A stretch of 64,000 nucleotides of DNA, from contig JBGAVT010000002.1 in NCBI GenBank assembly GCA_044227985.1, forward strand, positions 1-64,000, in the 5' to 3' direction. The position numbers and the translations under genes are program-made. The notes below the pieces were generated by a model. The model was not told where the DNA came from, did no database searches, and saw only the letters and a program-made list of their open reading frames with translations. The DNA is from CAZUNB01 sp044227985 (lineage in GTDB: Bacteria; Patescibacteriota; Saccharimonadia; Saccharimonadales; JAGPDM01). Below, piece after piece: positions 25,502 through 33,402 of this stretch (position 1 is the first letter of the stretch; each line of letters begins with the position of its first letter).

Positions 25502-26374
25502 ATGGATGTTCGTGAGCTCAATCAAGAAATAATTGTTAGCATATCAGGACGGCTTGATGCAGTCTTGGCAAGGCAGCTACCAGAGCGTAGTCGTGCATTT
25601 TGGCAAAAGGCTATCGATTCTTCTTATATATACCTAAACGGCCAGGTTTGTAGTGAAAAAAAGCAAAAAGTCGTACTAGGTGATTCCATCAAGATAGACA
25701 TTCCAGACCAAGCTGCTGCACCAGTTTCTTTAGATATACTGTACGAAGATAGTGACGTTATCGTGGTTGATAAACCAAGTGGCATGTTAGCACATAATAA
25801 AAGTCACTGGCTTCCAGAGCAAAGTGTTGTTGAAAGCATTTTTGAGAAGCTCGATCATGAGAAACTAAAAGATTCATTCCGACCTGGTATTGTCCACCGA
25901 CTTGATCGGGCTACTAGCGGAGTAATGATAGTTGCTAAAAATACTGCAGCTTTAGGTTTCCTGCAAAAACAATTTGCCGATAGAAAGGTGACCAAGCAAT
26001 ATATAGCAATCACCACCGGCATACCGACCCTTAAGCAGGCCGAGATAGATATTGCTATAGGACGAGACCTGAAGCGCCCCACTGCGTTTAAGCCTGATAA
26101 GGACGGCAAAGTAAGTAAAACTATGTATCGAATCCTGAATTCAGATGATAAACATGCGCTATTAGAGCTACTGCCGCTCACAGGTAGAACACATCAGCTT
26201 CGAGTCCACCTTCAGTCTATTGGGACACCAATAGTAGGTGATGACCTATATGGTATCGAGAGCGCTTCTAGACTGTTGCTACATGCTAAAAGCTTAAAAT
26301 TAAAACTTCCTAACGGTGAAACTATGACTTTCAACTCTCAGATTCCTAGTGAAATATCAGATTTTTTTAGTTAA
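25502..26374 (+). CDS. RluA-family 23S rRNA/tRNA pseudouridine synthase
   Basis: 290 residues. An N-terminal S4-like RNA-binding domain (SGRLDAVLARQLPERSRAF, then YLNGQVCSEKKQ) precedes the synthase domain. The catalytic Asp lies in GIVHRLDRATSGVMIVAKN. LLPLTGRTHQLRVHLQSIG-TP and LLLHAKSLKL are family motifs. The S4 domain puts it in the RluC/RluD group; the exact target uridines cannot be read from sequence. Confidence 0.92.
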   Translation: MDVRELNQEIIVSISGRLDAVLARQLPERSRAFWQKAIDSSYIYLNGQVCSEKKQKVVLGDSIKIDIPDQAAAPVSLDILYEDSDVIVVDKPSGMLAHNKSHWLPEQSVVESIFEKLDHEKLKDSFRPGIVHRLDRATSGVMIVAKNTAALGFLQKQFADRKVTKQYIAITTGIPTLKQAEIDIAIGRDLKRPTAFKPDKDGKVSKTMYRILNSDDKHALLELLPLTGRTHQLRVHLQSIGTPIVGDDLYGIESASRLLLHAKSLKLKLPNGETMTFNSQIPSEISDFFS

Positions 26375-26396
26375 GCTTTGAGTCTATACTAGAAGT

Positions 26397-27206
26397 GTGG
26401 AAGATCTATTATTACACCCCCGAACTAAAAAGGAATTGGCAATCGCAATAGCCCAGCCATCGCATGCTACTCTCGTAGTTGGTTCTCATGGGTTGGGTTT
26501 GCGAGAGGTGGTTCAGTCTTTAATCACATCATGGGGTGTAAGTGTTGGCGATACAATTTTTGTTGAGGGTGTTGACAAGAAAAAGATTAGCACAGATCAA
26601 GTCCGTGAAATGCGCAAACTGCTGCAACTTAAAAACAAACAGATAGTAGCATTTGTACTGATGGCAGTTAACGGCATCGAAATCACTGCTCAAAATGCCT
26701 TATTAAAAGATATGGAAAATGGCCACCAAAATATACGACTAATTCTAGCCACTCCAGATGAAAATATGATTTTGACAACTGTTCGATCGCGGATGCGAAG
26801 AATTAGAATCAACAAACCCGAAAAATCAGAGTATATTTCATTTTTGAAAAAATCTGATAGAACTATGACAGAAGTAGAATTGTTAAGAAGCTATTATGCT
26901 AATAATGGAGAATTTTATCGCACAAAAATAAAATCTGACGATTCTGCAATTGCTAAGGAGTTTTTAACATCTACCATACCGAAACGAATAGGGATGCTTA
27001 ATCAACATAAAATATCGAATGAAAAAGGCCTAGTATTGGTGAGGCAGATGCTAACCATGAGCCATGCTGTGCTACAGACCGCCCAAGACCCCAGTAAGCT
27101 AGGAATTTGGGCACAACGACAGCAATCATTACTGGCGGCCGAGTCAAACCTTCAGAAGAATGCCAATGCGCGGTTAGTTTTTCTCAATTTAATGGTAGAA
27201 TTATAG
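26397..27206 (+). CDS. holB: DNA polymerase III delta'-like clamp-loader protein
   Basis: 269 residues, GTG start. The arrangement fits clamp-loader AAA+ proteins: a degenerate P-loop (VVGSHGLGLREVV, no Lys-Ser/Thr), ISTDQVREMRKLLQLKN, the Walker-B region VLMAVNGIEITAQNALLKDM where DEAD-like acids are lost, and ATPDENMILTTVRSRMRRI with the conserved SRC-type SRM. Delta' binds but does not hydrolyse ATP, consistent with the lost residues. An alternative is an inactive DnaX-like protein. Confidence 0.75.
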   Translation: MEDLLLHPRTKKELAIAIAQPSHATLVVGSHGLGLREVVQSLITSWGVSVGDTIFVEGVDKKKISTDQVREMRKLLQLKNKQIVAFVLMAVNGIEITAQNALLKDMENGHQNIRLILATPDENMILTTVRSRMRRIRINKPEKSEYISFLKKSDRTMTEVELLRSYYANNGEFYRTKIKSDDSAIAKEFLTSTIPKRIGMLNQHKISNEKGLVLVRQMLTMSHAVLQTAQDPSKLGIWAQRQQSLLAAESNLQKNANARLVFLNLMVEL

Positions 27207-27208
27207 GC

Positions 27209-28093
27209 ATGCTTGAGTTTATTATCATTATTATCGCTGCAATAAGCTTAGTTTTTACACTACAATCTTTAAAGGTTAAAAAACAAGCCAAATCCCCTGA
27301 AAACAAAAAAAAGCTTACCGAGCTTTGGGACTTAGCACAAACTGCTATGCGCAAACGTGCATATATTCCTGCCGAGAAAGCACTTCTAGCGATTCTCCAA
27401 ATCGATCATCGTAATGCTGCTGCATACAATCGACTCGGTATCCTGTACGCTAAACAGCAACAGTTTGATGATGCCATTGTCTGTTTTGAGATTGCCACTA
27501 GCATAAGCCCCACTGCTTCGAGCCTTCACAATTTAGGCCTTGTTTACTATGAAAATGAAAAATTCGAAAAAGCTGCTCGTGTGCTTGAACAAGCATTAGC
27601 CAAGGAGGCCCTAGCAGTTCGGTACATAGCTCATGCCAAAGCTTTAAACGCTTTACTACGCTTCTCTGAGGTTACTAAGGCTCTAGAAAAGGCAGTCGCA
27701 CTAGAAGAAAATCCGCAAACACTCGAATTATTGGTAGAAGCACACGAGAAAGAAAACAACTTGGTGCTTGCCGAAGAGGTAAGAACCCGACTACTACAGA
27801 TTGTTTCACCAACCGTTATTCAACAATCGCAAGCAGCTAACATACCCAAAGCTAGCATCTCGTCAGCCTCAAGGTCTAAGACACAAGACAAATCTGAAGT
27901 CAATTCAGTCGTCAAAAAACCGTCTCAAAAAAAGCCATCACCACAGTTACGAAAGATAGCAGCAAGAGCAAATAAAGCGCCTCATAGAGCGAAAGAGCGC
28001 ATACATCGTAAGGCTTCGAGTTCCACGAAAACGTCTACAGGATCTTCAGCTCGTCCACAGCAAAAGAAACGTCCAGCCCGCAGAGTTAATTAA
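27209..28093 (+). CDS. membrane-anchored TPR protein with basic tail
   Basis: 294 residues from ATG 27209, two bases after the previous stop. One N-terminal membrane helix (MLEFIIIIIAAISLVF) is followed by three to four tetratricopeptide repeats (~residues 45-200; AAAYNRLGILYAKQQQFDDA and SSLHNLGLVYYENEKFEKAA are clear copies). A ~80-residue Lys/Arg/Ser/Pro-rich tail probably is disordered and could bind nucleic acid or polyanions. TPR domains mediate protein contacts; partner unknown. Confidence 0.82.
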   Translation: MLEFIIIIIAAISLVFTLQSLKVKKQAKSPENKKKLTELWDLAQTAMRKRAYIPAEKALLAILQIDHRNAAAYNRLGILYAKQQQFDDAIVCFEIATSISPTASSLHNLGLVYYENEKFEKAARVLEQALAKEALAVRYIAHAKALNALLRFSEVTKALEKAVALEENPQTLELLVEAHEKENNLVLAEEVRTRLLQIVSPTVIQQSQAANIPKASISSASRSKTQDKSEVNSVVKKPSQKKPSPQLRKIAARANKAPHRAKERIHRKASSSTKTSTGSSARPQQKKRPARRVN

Positions 28094-28100
28094 TAATCGT

Positions 28101-28129
28101 TTTACAGTTACGCCAAGCTTCGATATAAT
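28101..28129 (+). promoter_or_regulatory. promoter of tRNA-Thr(TGT)
   Basis: TTTACA (28101-28106), a 17-base spacer and TATAAT (28124-28129), 12 bases before the mature tRNA. Confidence 0.75.
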
Positions 28130-28140
28130 GATGCAACGTT

Positions 28141-28218
28141 GCCGGCATAGCTCAGTTGGTCTAGAGCAACTGTTTTGTAAACAGTGGGTCGTGGGTTCGA
28201 ATCCCTCTGCCGGCTCCA
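28141..28218 (+). tRNA. tRNA-Thr (anticodon TGT)
   Basis: Acceptor stem GCCGGCA/TGCCGGC, D-arm with GCTCAGTTGGT, anticodon stem-loop CTGTTTTGTAAACAG with TGT in the loop, T-arm GTGGGTTCGAATCCCTC-type, discriminator T and encoded CCA. Confidence 0.95.
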
Positions 28219-28254
28219 TAGAAAAGAAGTCATCATAAGGTGGCTTCTTTTCTA
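28219..28254 (+). terminator. hairpin after tRNA-Thr
   Basis: Perfect 11-bp stem TAGAAAAGAAG/CTTCTTTTCTA with a 14-base loop, immediately after the CCA. There is no further T-run but the right arm is itself U-rich. It probably ends the tRNA transcript. Confidence 0.6.
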
Positions 28255-28389
28255 TTTAGTTGCGGATGTGAACCACTGGCAAAGCAGACTGACCAATAAT
28301 TGTAAGATTTTATAATTATTGAACGATATTGAGGTAGTAGCAGCATGTCTAATATTGAGTGTTATTTTTCTGCCTTCTCAATATACTAA

Positions 28390-28418
28390 TTGACAAAACT
28401 TTATATATAAAATATAAT
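28390..28418 (+). promoter_or_regulatory. consensus promoter for the gene at 28441
   Basis: TTGACA (28390-28395), a 17-base spacer and TATAAT (28413-28418): a perfect sigma-70 consensus. The leader is about 16 bases and contains TTAGGAG. Confidence 0.85.
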
Positions 28419-28440
28419 ATGAATATAATTTAGGAGCATT

Positions 28441-28683
28441 ATGTTAAAAGAAATCTATCAATCATGGAAAAAGAAGAGTGATTTTAAGAAAGTCCAAGCA
28501 GTTTACATTGCTTTTGTTGTAATTGGACTGGTGGTCGCTGGACTTATTTCCTTACTAAATCAGAGCGTGGGACAGATTATTGTCGAACTTGTTAAATATG
28601 CTGCGATTATAGCAGTCGTGAACCTCCTTGTTTGGGCCGTTATCAAATCAAGTGAGGATTCTAATCCTGCTATCGAAAAGTAG
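28441..28683 (+). CDS. small two-helix membrane protein, unknown
   Basis: 80 residues. A basic start (KEIYQSWKKKSDFKK) precedes two hydrophobic helices (AVYIAFVVIGLVVAGLISLL and LVKYAAIIAVVNLLVWAVI). It has a perfect consensus promoter and a good ribosome-binding site (AGGAG), so it is likely highly expressed. Lies between tRNA genes; function unknown. Confidence 0.7.
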   Translation: MLKEIYQSWKKKSDFKKVQAVYIAFVVIGLVVAGLISLLNQSVGQIIVELVKYAAIIAVVNLLVWAVIKSSEDSNPAIEK

Positions 28684-28726
28684 ATTTGGCGGTTTAGAGA
28701 AATTTCCTTTATACTAGTTTGCATCC

Positions 28727-28812
28727 GCTGGGATAGTGAAGCGGTCAAACACGTCAGACTGTAAATCTGATGGCTTATGCCTTCGCAGGTTCGAATCCTG
28801 CTCCCAGCACCA
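28727..28812 (+). tRNA. tRNA-Tyr (anticodon GTA)
   Basis: Acceptor GCTGGGA/TCCCAGC, anticodon stem-loop CAGACTGTAAATCTG with GTA, long variable arm as in class II tRNAs, T-arm GCAGGTTCGAATCCTGC, discriminator A and encoded CCA. Confidence 0.94.
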
Positions 28813-28820
28813 TATAAAAC

Positions 28821-28844
28821 GCCACCATTTCGGTGGCTTTTTTT
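28821..28844 (+). terminator. rho-independent terminator after tRNA-Tyr
   Basis: Stem GCCACC/GGTGGC with loop ATTTC, followed by seven T residues. Nearly the same hairpin follows tRNA-Trp at 33257. Confidence 0.85.
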
Positions 28845-28858
28845 ATGGTTATGAGAAA

Positions 28859-28954
28859 CAATCCGAGAATCTCCGAGCTTGGCTCGGCAAGGTTCAGATT
28901 ATTGCCAAATCTTTGATTTGTGCAATAACTTAGGGAGATGATGGAATAACGAAG
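28859..28954 (+). repeat. post-tRNA degenerate sequence, copy A
   Basis: Aligns with 33300-33375 after tRNA-Trp. Shared landmarks in order are AATCCG, GGTTCA, ATTGCC/TCAA, and GGAATARCGAAG. The run GGTTCAG followed by TTGCCAAA resembles codons for the GSGRAFAK end of GIY-YIG endonucleases often found beside tRNAs in CPR genomes, but no frame is open. Probably a decayed gene. Confidence 0.35.
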
Positions 28955-29067
28955 TTAGTCTATCATCGAGTGATCATCCTGCTCCTCGTATAATATTTTA
29001 CAAATAAGTAGAGGAGCGAAGGCTAAATCCTCTTCCTAGTAGCTAATTTTGAATTTTATATTTATAA

Positions 29068-29095
29068 TTGACAGGTATATTACAACCTGTATAAT
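29068..29095 (+). promoter_or_regulatory. promoter and operator of the PadR operon
   Basis: TTGACA (29068-29073), a 16-base spacer and TATAAT (29090-29095). The spacer holds the inverted repeat ACAGGT/ACCTGT (29071-29076, 29085-29090). ATTACAACCTGT is repeated nearly as AATACAACGTGT up to the ATG at 29106. A repressor bound here would cover the promoter. Confidence 0.7.
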
Positions 29096-29105
29096 ACAAC
29101 GTGTT

Positions 29106-29474
29106 ATGAATAAATACGAAGCAAAGCTTTTATCAAATTGGGAAGATGTCTTCCAGCAAGGACTTCTGACGTTTTGGGTTTTTGTAACGTTAAAAGGTAA
29201 TGAACTCGATGTTCAAGCTATAAAAGAAGGAGTTGAACGACTAACAAAAGGTACGTATATAAGCTCAGAACAAGCGCTCTATAGGGTTTTGCGAAAACAT
29301 TATGACCTGGAGCTGGTCGATTTCAGGAGCATAGCTGGAAACAATGGTCCGAAAAAAAAGCTATACAGGTTATCGGTGCTTGGTGAGCAGCTTTTAAGCG
29401 AGTTCGCGAGTAAAAATATCAGTTTGTTTGAACAGCAAGAAGTTCAACAATTAATTAAAGGAGTTTCAAGATGA
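29106..29474 (+). CDS. PadR-family transcriptional regulator
   Basis: 122 residues from ATG 29106. The winged-helix region has LLTFWVFVTLKG, GTYISSEQALYRVLRKHYDL and KKKLYRLSVLGEQLLSEFAS, matching the PadR pattern (helix, paired-turn helix, wing YxLTxxG). PadR proteins repress an adjacent operon and respond to a ligand of the controlled transporter. The next gene, a membrane protein, overlaps by 4 bases. Promoter repeats upstream suggest autoregulation. Confidence 0.82.
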   Translation: MNKYEAKLLSNWEDVFQQGLLTFWVFVTLKGNELDVQAIKEGVERLTKGTYISSEQALYRVLRKHYDLELVDFRSIAGNNGPKKKLYRLSVLGEQLLSEFASKNISLFEQQEVQQLIKGVSR

Positions 29475-29884
29475 AGTTATCAAGGAATATTAAAATCTAT
29501 ACTGTGATCAATTTAATATCGAGTCTGTTATTCTTCACATTTTTAGCGAGGGGGGTACTGACAACCAGGGTAGAAGGTGAAGCTAATACGTATGTTTCAT
29601 CTTTGCCAGCTTTCTATGCTGTAATTTGGTTTTTTAGCGGACTAGTACTCGCGGGCACAGACAAGGCGCGAAACTCACGATATAATCTCGCGCTAGCTTA
29701 TCATGTAGCTTCGAGCGCTATCATCGTAATCTCAATGATATACGCCCTTATAATGTTCGAGGTCTTTCGAAATATCGAATTTGCTGTGATTCCTATATTT
29801 CTTATGGCTATCAGCTTCGGGATTCATTGGTTTGTAGTGAGAAATAACCCTAAGGGCATTGATAAAAAAGATGCATTTAAATAA
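29471..29884 (+). CDS. four-helix membrane protein co-transcribed with PadR
   Basis: 137 residues with four hydrophobic helices (IYTVINLISSLLFFTFLA, AFYAVIWFFSGLVLAG, ASSAIIVISMIYALIMFEV, IEFAVIPIFLMAISFGIHW). Start overlaps the PadR stop (ATGA) and AAGGAG lies 8-9 bases upstream, so the pair is an operon. It is probably the target or sensor controlled by PadR. No transporter family is recognised. Confidence 0.72.
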   Translation: MKLSRNIKIYTVINLISSLLFFTFLARGVLTTRVEGEANTYVSSLPAFYAVIWFFSGLVLAGTDKARNSRYNLALAYHVASSAIIVISMIYALIMFEVFRNIEFAVIPIFLMAISFGIHWFVVRNNPKGIDKKDAFK

Positions 29885-29899
29885 TATGCAGGATTTAAA

Positions 29900-30055
29900 A
29901 TGAATTGCCCAACGTGCGGAAAACAAATGAAGCCAATTCGCAAGATTATTACCAATAACCTCGAATCGCAAGAAAAACTTATTGAGTACAATAGTATTAC
30001 ATACAATTGCAAGCTCAACGACACCTGGGTGACGACCGAAATACCGGTGAAGTAA
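29900..30055 (+). CDS. small zinc-ribbon-like protein
   Basis: 51 residues starting MNCPTCGKQMKPIRKIITNN. It has one CxxC knuckle at Cys3/Cys6 and a single further Cys at 37 (TYNCKLND), where a full ribbon would have a second pair. It lies 15 bases after the membrane protein. It resembles the small C-terminal ribbon domains of regulators or of YgiT-type proteins. Low certainty that it is expressed. Confidence 0.5.
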   Translation: MNCPTCGKQMKPIRKIITNNLESQEKLIEYNSITYNCKLNDTWVTTEIPVK

Positions 30056-30094
30056 CCTACGGAAAATAATAACTAATTTTAGTGAAACAATATT

Positions 30095-30116
30095 AAGCTC
30101 TTATTAAAACGAGCTT
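30095..30116 (+). terminator. weak hairpin terminator
   Basis: AAGCTC/GAGCTT with a 10-base loop, followed by TTAT. It would end the PadR operon before tRNA-Thr. Confidence 0.4.
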
Positions 30117-30143
30117 TTATCAGATAGCCTATCATTACCAACT

Positions 30144-30171
30144 TTGACTCTAAATCAAACTAGATTACAAT
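30144..30171 (+). promoter_or_regulatory. promoter of tRNA-Thr(GGT)
   Basis: TTGACT (30144-30149), a 16-base spacer and TACAAT (30166-30171), 12 bases before the tRNA. Confidence 0.65.
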
Positions 30172-30183
30172 ATATCGAAGTGT

Positions 30184-30259
30184 GCCGCGATAGCTCAGTT
30201 GGTAGAGCGCATCCATGGTAAGGATGAGGTCTGGGGTTCGAATCCCCATCGTGGCTCCA
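30184..30259 (+). tRNA. tRNA-Thr (anticodon GGT)
   Basis: Acceptor GCCGCGA/TCGTGGC with one G-T pair, D-arm GCTCAGTTGGTAGAGC, anticodon stem-loop CATCCATGGTAAGGATG with GGT, T-arm GGGGTTCGAATCCCC, discriminator T and encoded CCA. With the TGT isoacceptor it covers most Thr codons. Confidence 0.95.
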
Positions 30260-30300
30260 AAGAGAATATTCAATACAGAATAAAATACAAAGGCTATAGA

Positions 30301-31140
30301 ATGGGACTTAGGTTTGATAGTCGAATGCTTCGGAACGATCGAAAGATTAGACTAAAGAAATTTGGTTTTGGCTCGTTACTATTTTTCTGGACAATAAGTG
30401 CTTTTCTCGTTGGTATTGGCTATCTAGTGCAAGACTCAAACTCAATCGACCCGGACTGGTATAGTGTTTCGGGCGTAGTGATTGATGCCAAGAGATCAAG
30501 CGGGGGCCGTTCCAGTAGTTCAGGAAGAACATATTCCGCTGTTGTCAGCTACAAGGTTAATGGCAAGAATTTTGAGATTACTGCAAGTGATGGCTCTTCG
30601 AAGTTCCCTAAGAAGGGTGAAACTCGTCAAGTTACGTATAATCCCGACCAGCCGGTTGAGGCAAAAGTTGTTGCGAACAACAGTACAAAACTCTTTGGCA
30701 CTATTACGCCAATAGTTGGTGTGGCCATCTTCATTGGTTCGATAATTGCTTTCATACGATCCATTAAACGTACAAAGATTTCAAAAGACCTAATGCAGCC
30801 AGAGAACAAAAGGATGGGTATATTGACGGATATCAGGAGAAAACCGACAAATAATGAATATTATAATTTAATTGTTACAGCGACAGATCTTTCTGGAGAG
30901 GTACGAAACTATGTCAGTGATGACTTGGAGAGTGTTGCTGGATTGGCGATAGCTGATTTTGCAACAAGCACTATTCCTATCGATCTGTACGTAGATCCTG
31001 CAAACCCAGACAGGTACTTCGTCGACATAGACAGCGCACCTAAACTTACACCAGAAAGAATTAAAGAACTACAGAAATCAGTTATCGAGCAAACAATGCC
31101 GAGCATTAGATCAGATGACGAAAAGCCGTCTCAGCTTTAA
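30301..31140 (+). CDS. DUF3592-like membrane protein
   Basis: 279 residues from ATG 30301; a longer upstream reading runs into the tRNA and is rejected. A first helix (GSLLFFWTISAFLVGIGYLV) is followed by a domain with SVSGVVIDAKRSSGGRSSSS, TYSAVVSYKVNGKNFEI and GETRQVTYNPDQPVEAKVV, the DUF3592 pattern (short beta domain between two helices). A second helix (TPIVGVAIFIGSIIAFI) precedes another beta domain of related character. Function unknown. Possibly read through from the tRNA-Thr promoter. Confidence 0.75.
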   Translation: MGLRFDSRMLRNDRKIRLKKFGFGSLLFFWTISAFLVGIGYLVQDSNSIDPDWYSVSGVVIDAKRSSGGRSSSSGRTYSAVVSYKVNGKNFEITASDGSSKFPKKGETRQVTYNPDQPVEAKVVANNSTKLFGTITPIVGVAIFIGSIIAFIRSIKRTKISKDLMQPENKRMGILTDIRRKPTNNEYYNLIVTATDLSGEVRNYVSDDLESVAGLAIADFATSTIPIDLYVDPANPDRYFVDIDSAPKLTPERIKELQKSVIEQTMPSIRSDDEKPSQL

Positions 31141-31167
31141 TGGCCATCCGTGTTTATTAAATTAATC

Positions 31168-31196
31168 TTGAATTATATCTTTCAGTCTGATAGAAT
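31168..31196 (+). promoter_or_regulatory. promoter of rpmG
   Basis: TTGAAT (31168-31173), a 17-base spacer and TAGAAT (31191-31196). The ATG is 9 bases after the -10 box, giving an almost leaderless message. Confidence 0.65.
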
Positions 31197-31205
31197 ATAT
31201 CGAAT

Positions 31206-31394
31206 ATGGCTAAGAAAAGTAAAGTTAAATACGCAGGAATGGTTTGTCAAGAGTGTGGAACTCGTGGCTACGTAACTACTCGTAACCCACAGAATCAAAG
31301 CGATGCGCTTGTAATGAAGAAGTATTGTAAAGTAGATCGTGCTCACACTGAACATAAAGAAACCAAGAAAAACCTCGGACGCAACGAAGCGTAG
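31206..31394 (+). CDS. rpmG: 50S ribosomal protein L33
   Basis: 62 residues. The first CxxC (MVCQECGTRGYVTTRN) is kept. The second pair is reduced to one Cys (KKYCKVDRAHTEHKE, where CxxC is usual), so zinc binding is doubtful. KKNLGRNEA is a short C-terminal extension. Nearly leaderless. Confidence 0.9.
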   Translation: MAKKSKVKYAGMVCQECGTRGYVTTRNPQNQSDALVMKKYCKVDRAHTEHKETKKNLGRNEA

Positions 31395-31442
31395 TTATCA
31401 GTTTTTCTCTTTTTGTGATGAACTAGTTTATACTATATTGGT

Positions 31443-33119
31443 ATGACAAAAAATAGTTTAATCACAGCAATCCAAGCAATCGTTCTATCAGAATTCTCGC
31501 TAAGTGAGTCTGTTGAACTTACTCGACCTGATATCAAGTTTGGTGATTATGCTACTAATATACCCATGAAGCTCAGCAAACAATTAAAGATGCATCCGCG
31601 GGCAATAGCAGAAACAATATTAGAATCTTTATCTAGCAACGAATTGATTGATTCAATTGATATCGCTGGTCCTGGATTTTTAAACTTAAAACTAAACAAT
31701 AGAGCCCTATGGAGAGAGACCACTAGAAGTACTGAACTATTGTACCAAGATGAAAACATAGTAACTGAGTATTCCGACCCGAATGTAATGAAAGACCTTC
31801 ACGCAGGGCATCTGTACACAACAATTATTGGCGATGTTGTTTCGCGCCTTATAGAAAAAGGTGGTGCTTCGGTTCATCGAACTAATTTTGGTGGGGATGT
31901 TGGGCTTCACGTTGCAAAAGCCATGTGGGGTATATTAAAAAATCTGGATGGTGAGAACCTAGAAGGTCTTAAAGATATTAGCACTGAAAATCGAACCATT
32001 TGGCTTAGCCAGTGCTACGTGTCTGGTGCGAAAGCATATGATGAAGACGAAGCCGCCAAAATTGAAATAACCAAACTCAATAAACGAGTGTATGAAATTC
32101 ACAACAATAAAGATTCAAGTTCAGATTTTGCCAAGATTTATTGGGCAGCTCGCGAATGGAGCTATGACGGATTTAAGACGCTGTATGATCGTCTAGGAAC
32201 CAATCAATTTGAAAAATATTACCCAGAAAGCGTAACAACTCCTCCCGGTCTGGCTGCCGTCAAAACTGGACTAGAGAAAGGAATTTTCGAAGAGTCAGAT
32301 GGTGCAATTGTCTATAAAGGCGAAGACAAGGGTTTGCATACTCGAGTTTTCCTCAACAGCCAAGGTTTACCAACCTATGAGGCTAAAGACCTCGGTTTGA
32401 CCTATTGCAAATGGGAAGACTATAGCTATGACCGAAACATCATTATTACTGGTAACGATATTACCGAATACATGAAAGTTGTTTTGGCGGCCTTGGCGGA
32501 ATTACTACCAGAAACCGAAGGTAAAACCACGCATTTGACCCATGGCATGATCAAGATGAAGGGCGGTGTAAAGATGTCATCTCGTAAAGGTAATGTTCTG
32601 CGAGGTTTTGATATGATCGATGCTGCAGAAAAAGCAGCGAGATTCAGTCGAGAAAATGAATCCCAGCCAGCATGGCTGGCGATTGGCGCTCTGAAATATT
32701 CTCTGCTAAAACAGCGAATTGGTGGCGATATCATCTATGATCCCGAAGATTCAGTATCTCTAGAAGGCAATAGTGGCCCATATCTGATGTATGCCCACGC
32801 CAGAGCCTCTAGCATCCTCCGAAAAGCGAAAGATGAGCCAGTAACCGAAACTACCGATTTTGAGCCAGCAGAACGCACCATGGTTCAACAACTCAGCCGA
32901 TATGCGGAAACAATCGAACACGCAATGCAGAGCTATGAGCCACATCATATTTGTACATATATCTATGAAACTTCACAAGCGTTTAACCGCTTCTATGAAA
33001 ACAACAAAGTCATCGGCTCCGATCGACAAGCAATTCGGTTGATGATAGTAAGACGATATACAGAAATCATTGGTGAATCACTCGGTTTGCTCGGTATTCA
33101 CGCTCCAGAATCAATGTAA
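31443..33119 (+). CDS. argS: arginyl-tRNA synthetase
   Basis: 558 residues. The N-terminal additional domain is followed by the class I core with HIGH-type KDLHAGHLYTTIIGD. KMSKS-type GVKMSSRKGNV is seen, and the anticodon-binding DALR domain ends YTEIIGESLGLLGIHAPESM. TATACT at 31429-31434 ends 8 bases before the ATG, so the message should be leaderless. Confidence 0.96.
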   Translation: MTKNSLITAIQAIVLSEFSLSESVELTRPDIKFGDYATNIPMKLSKQLKMHPRAIAETILESLSSNELIDSIDIAGPGFLNLKLNNRALWRETTRSTELLYQDENIVTEYSDPNVMKDLHAGHLYTTIIGDVVSRLIEKGGASVHRTNFGGDVGLHVAKAMWGILKNLDGENLEGLKDISTENRTIWLSQCYVSGAKAYDEDEAAKIEITKLNKRVYEIHNNKDSSSDFAKIYWAAREWSYDGFKTLYDRLGTNQFEKYYPESVTTPPGLAAVKTGLEKGIFEESDGAIVYKGEDKGLHTRVFLNSQGLPTYEAKDLGLTYCKWEDYSYDRNIIITGNDITEYMKVVLAALAELLPETEGKTTHLTHGMIKMKGGVKMSSRKGNVLRGFDMIDAAEKAARFSRENESQPAWLAIGALKYSLLKQRIGGDIIYDPEDSVSLEGNSGPYLMYAHARASSILRKAKDEPVTETTDFEPAERTMVQQLSRYAETIEHAMQSYEPHHICTYIYETSQAFNRFYENNKVIGSDRQAIRLMIVRRYTEIIGESLGLLGIHAPESM

Positions 33120-33170
33120 CAATTTGTGTCTTAAGAAAAACTGCAAAATACTCTATACTGTTACGAGCGT

Positions 33171-33247
33171 AGGGGTGTAGCTCAGTTGGCTAGAGCGTCG
33201 GTCTCCAAAACCGAAGGCCTCGGGTTCGAGTCCCGCCACCCCTGCCA
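33171..33247 (+). tRNA. tRNA-Trp (anticodon CCA)
   Basis: Acceptor AGGGGTG/CACCCCT, D-arm GCTCAGTTGGCTAGAGC, anticodon stem-loop CGGTCTCCAAAACCG with CCA, T-arm CGGGTTCGAGTCCCG, discriminator G and encoded CCA. A CCA anticodon reads UGG only, consistent with UGA as stop. Confidence 0.95.
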
Positions 33248-33256
33248 ATTAAAAAC

Positions 33257-33279
33257 GCCACCACCACGGTGGCCTTTTT
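33257..33279 (+). terminator. rho-independent terminator after tRNA-Trp
   Basis: GCCACC/GGTGGC with loop ACCAC, followed by CTTTTT. Confidence 0.8.
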
Positions 33280-33299
33280 AATTGCCTGTGTCGTAGACA

Positions 33300-33375
33300 A
33301 GAATCCGTTTCTGGTTCATATAATTGTCAATTCTATATTTTGTACGATTTTTTGCGAAGTGACGGAATAGCGAAG
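33300..33375 (+). repeat. post-tRNA degenerate sequence, copy B
   Basis: Second copy of the motif seen after tRNA-Tyr (28859-28954), more eroded. It keeps AATCCG, GGTTCA, ATTGTCAA and GGAATAGCGAAG in the same order. No open frame. Confidence 0.35.
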
Positions 33376-33402
33376 ATGTTAATTTATTTAAAATTCAAGC
33401 TA

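Noticed and set aside
26397..27206. Active DnaX-type ATPase
   Set aside because: The P-loop lacks the Lys-Ser/Thr pair and the Walker B acids are lost, so a delta'-like subunit is the better call.
28736..28933. Open frame running through tRNA-Tyr
   Set aside because: It reads through the mature tRNA and its terminator; only a faint GIY-YIG-like tail is of interest, noted as a degenerate sequence.
30199..30300. Upstream extension of the DUF3592-like gene
   Set aside because: The extension lies inside tRNA-Thr(GGT); the protein proper starts at ATG 30301.
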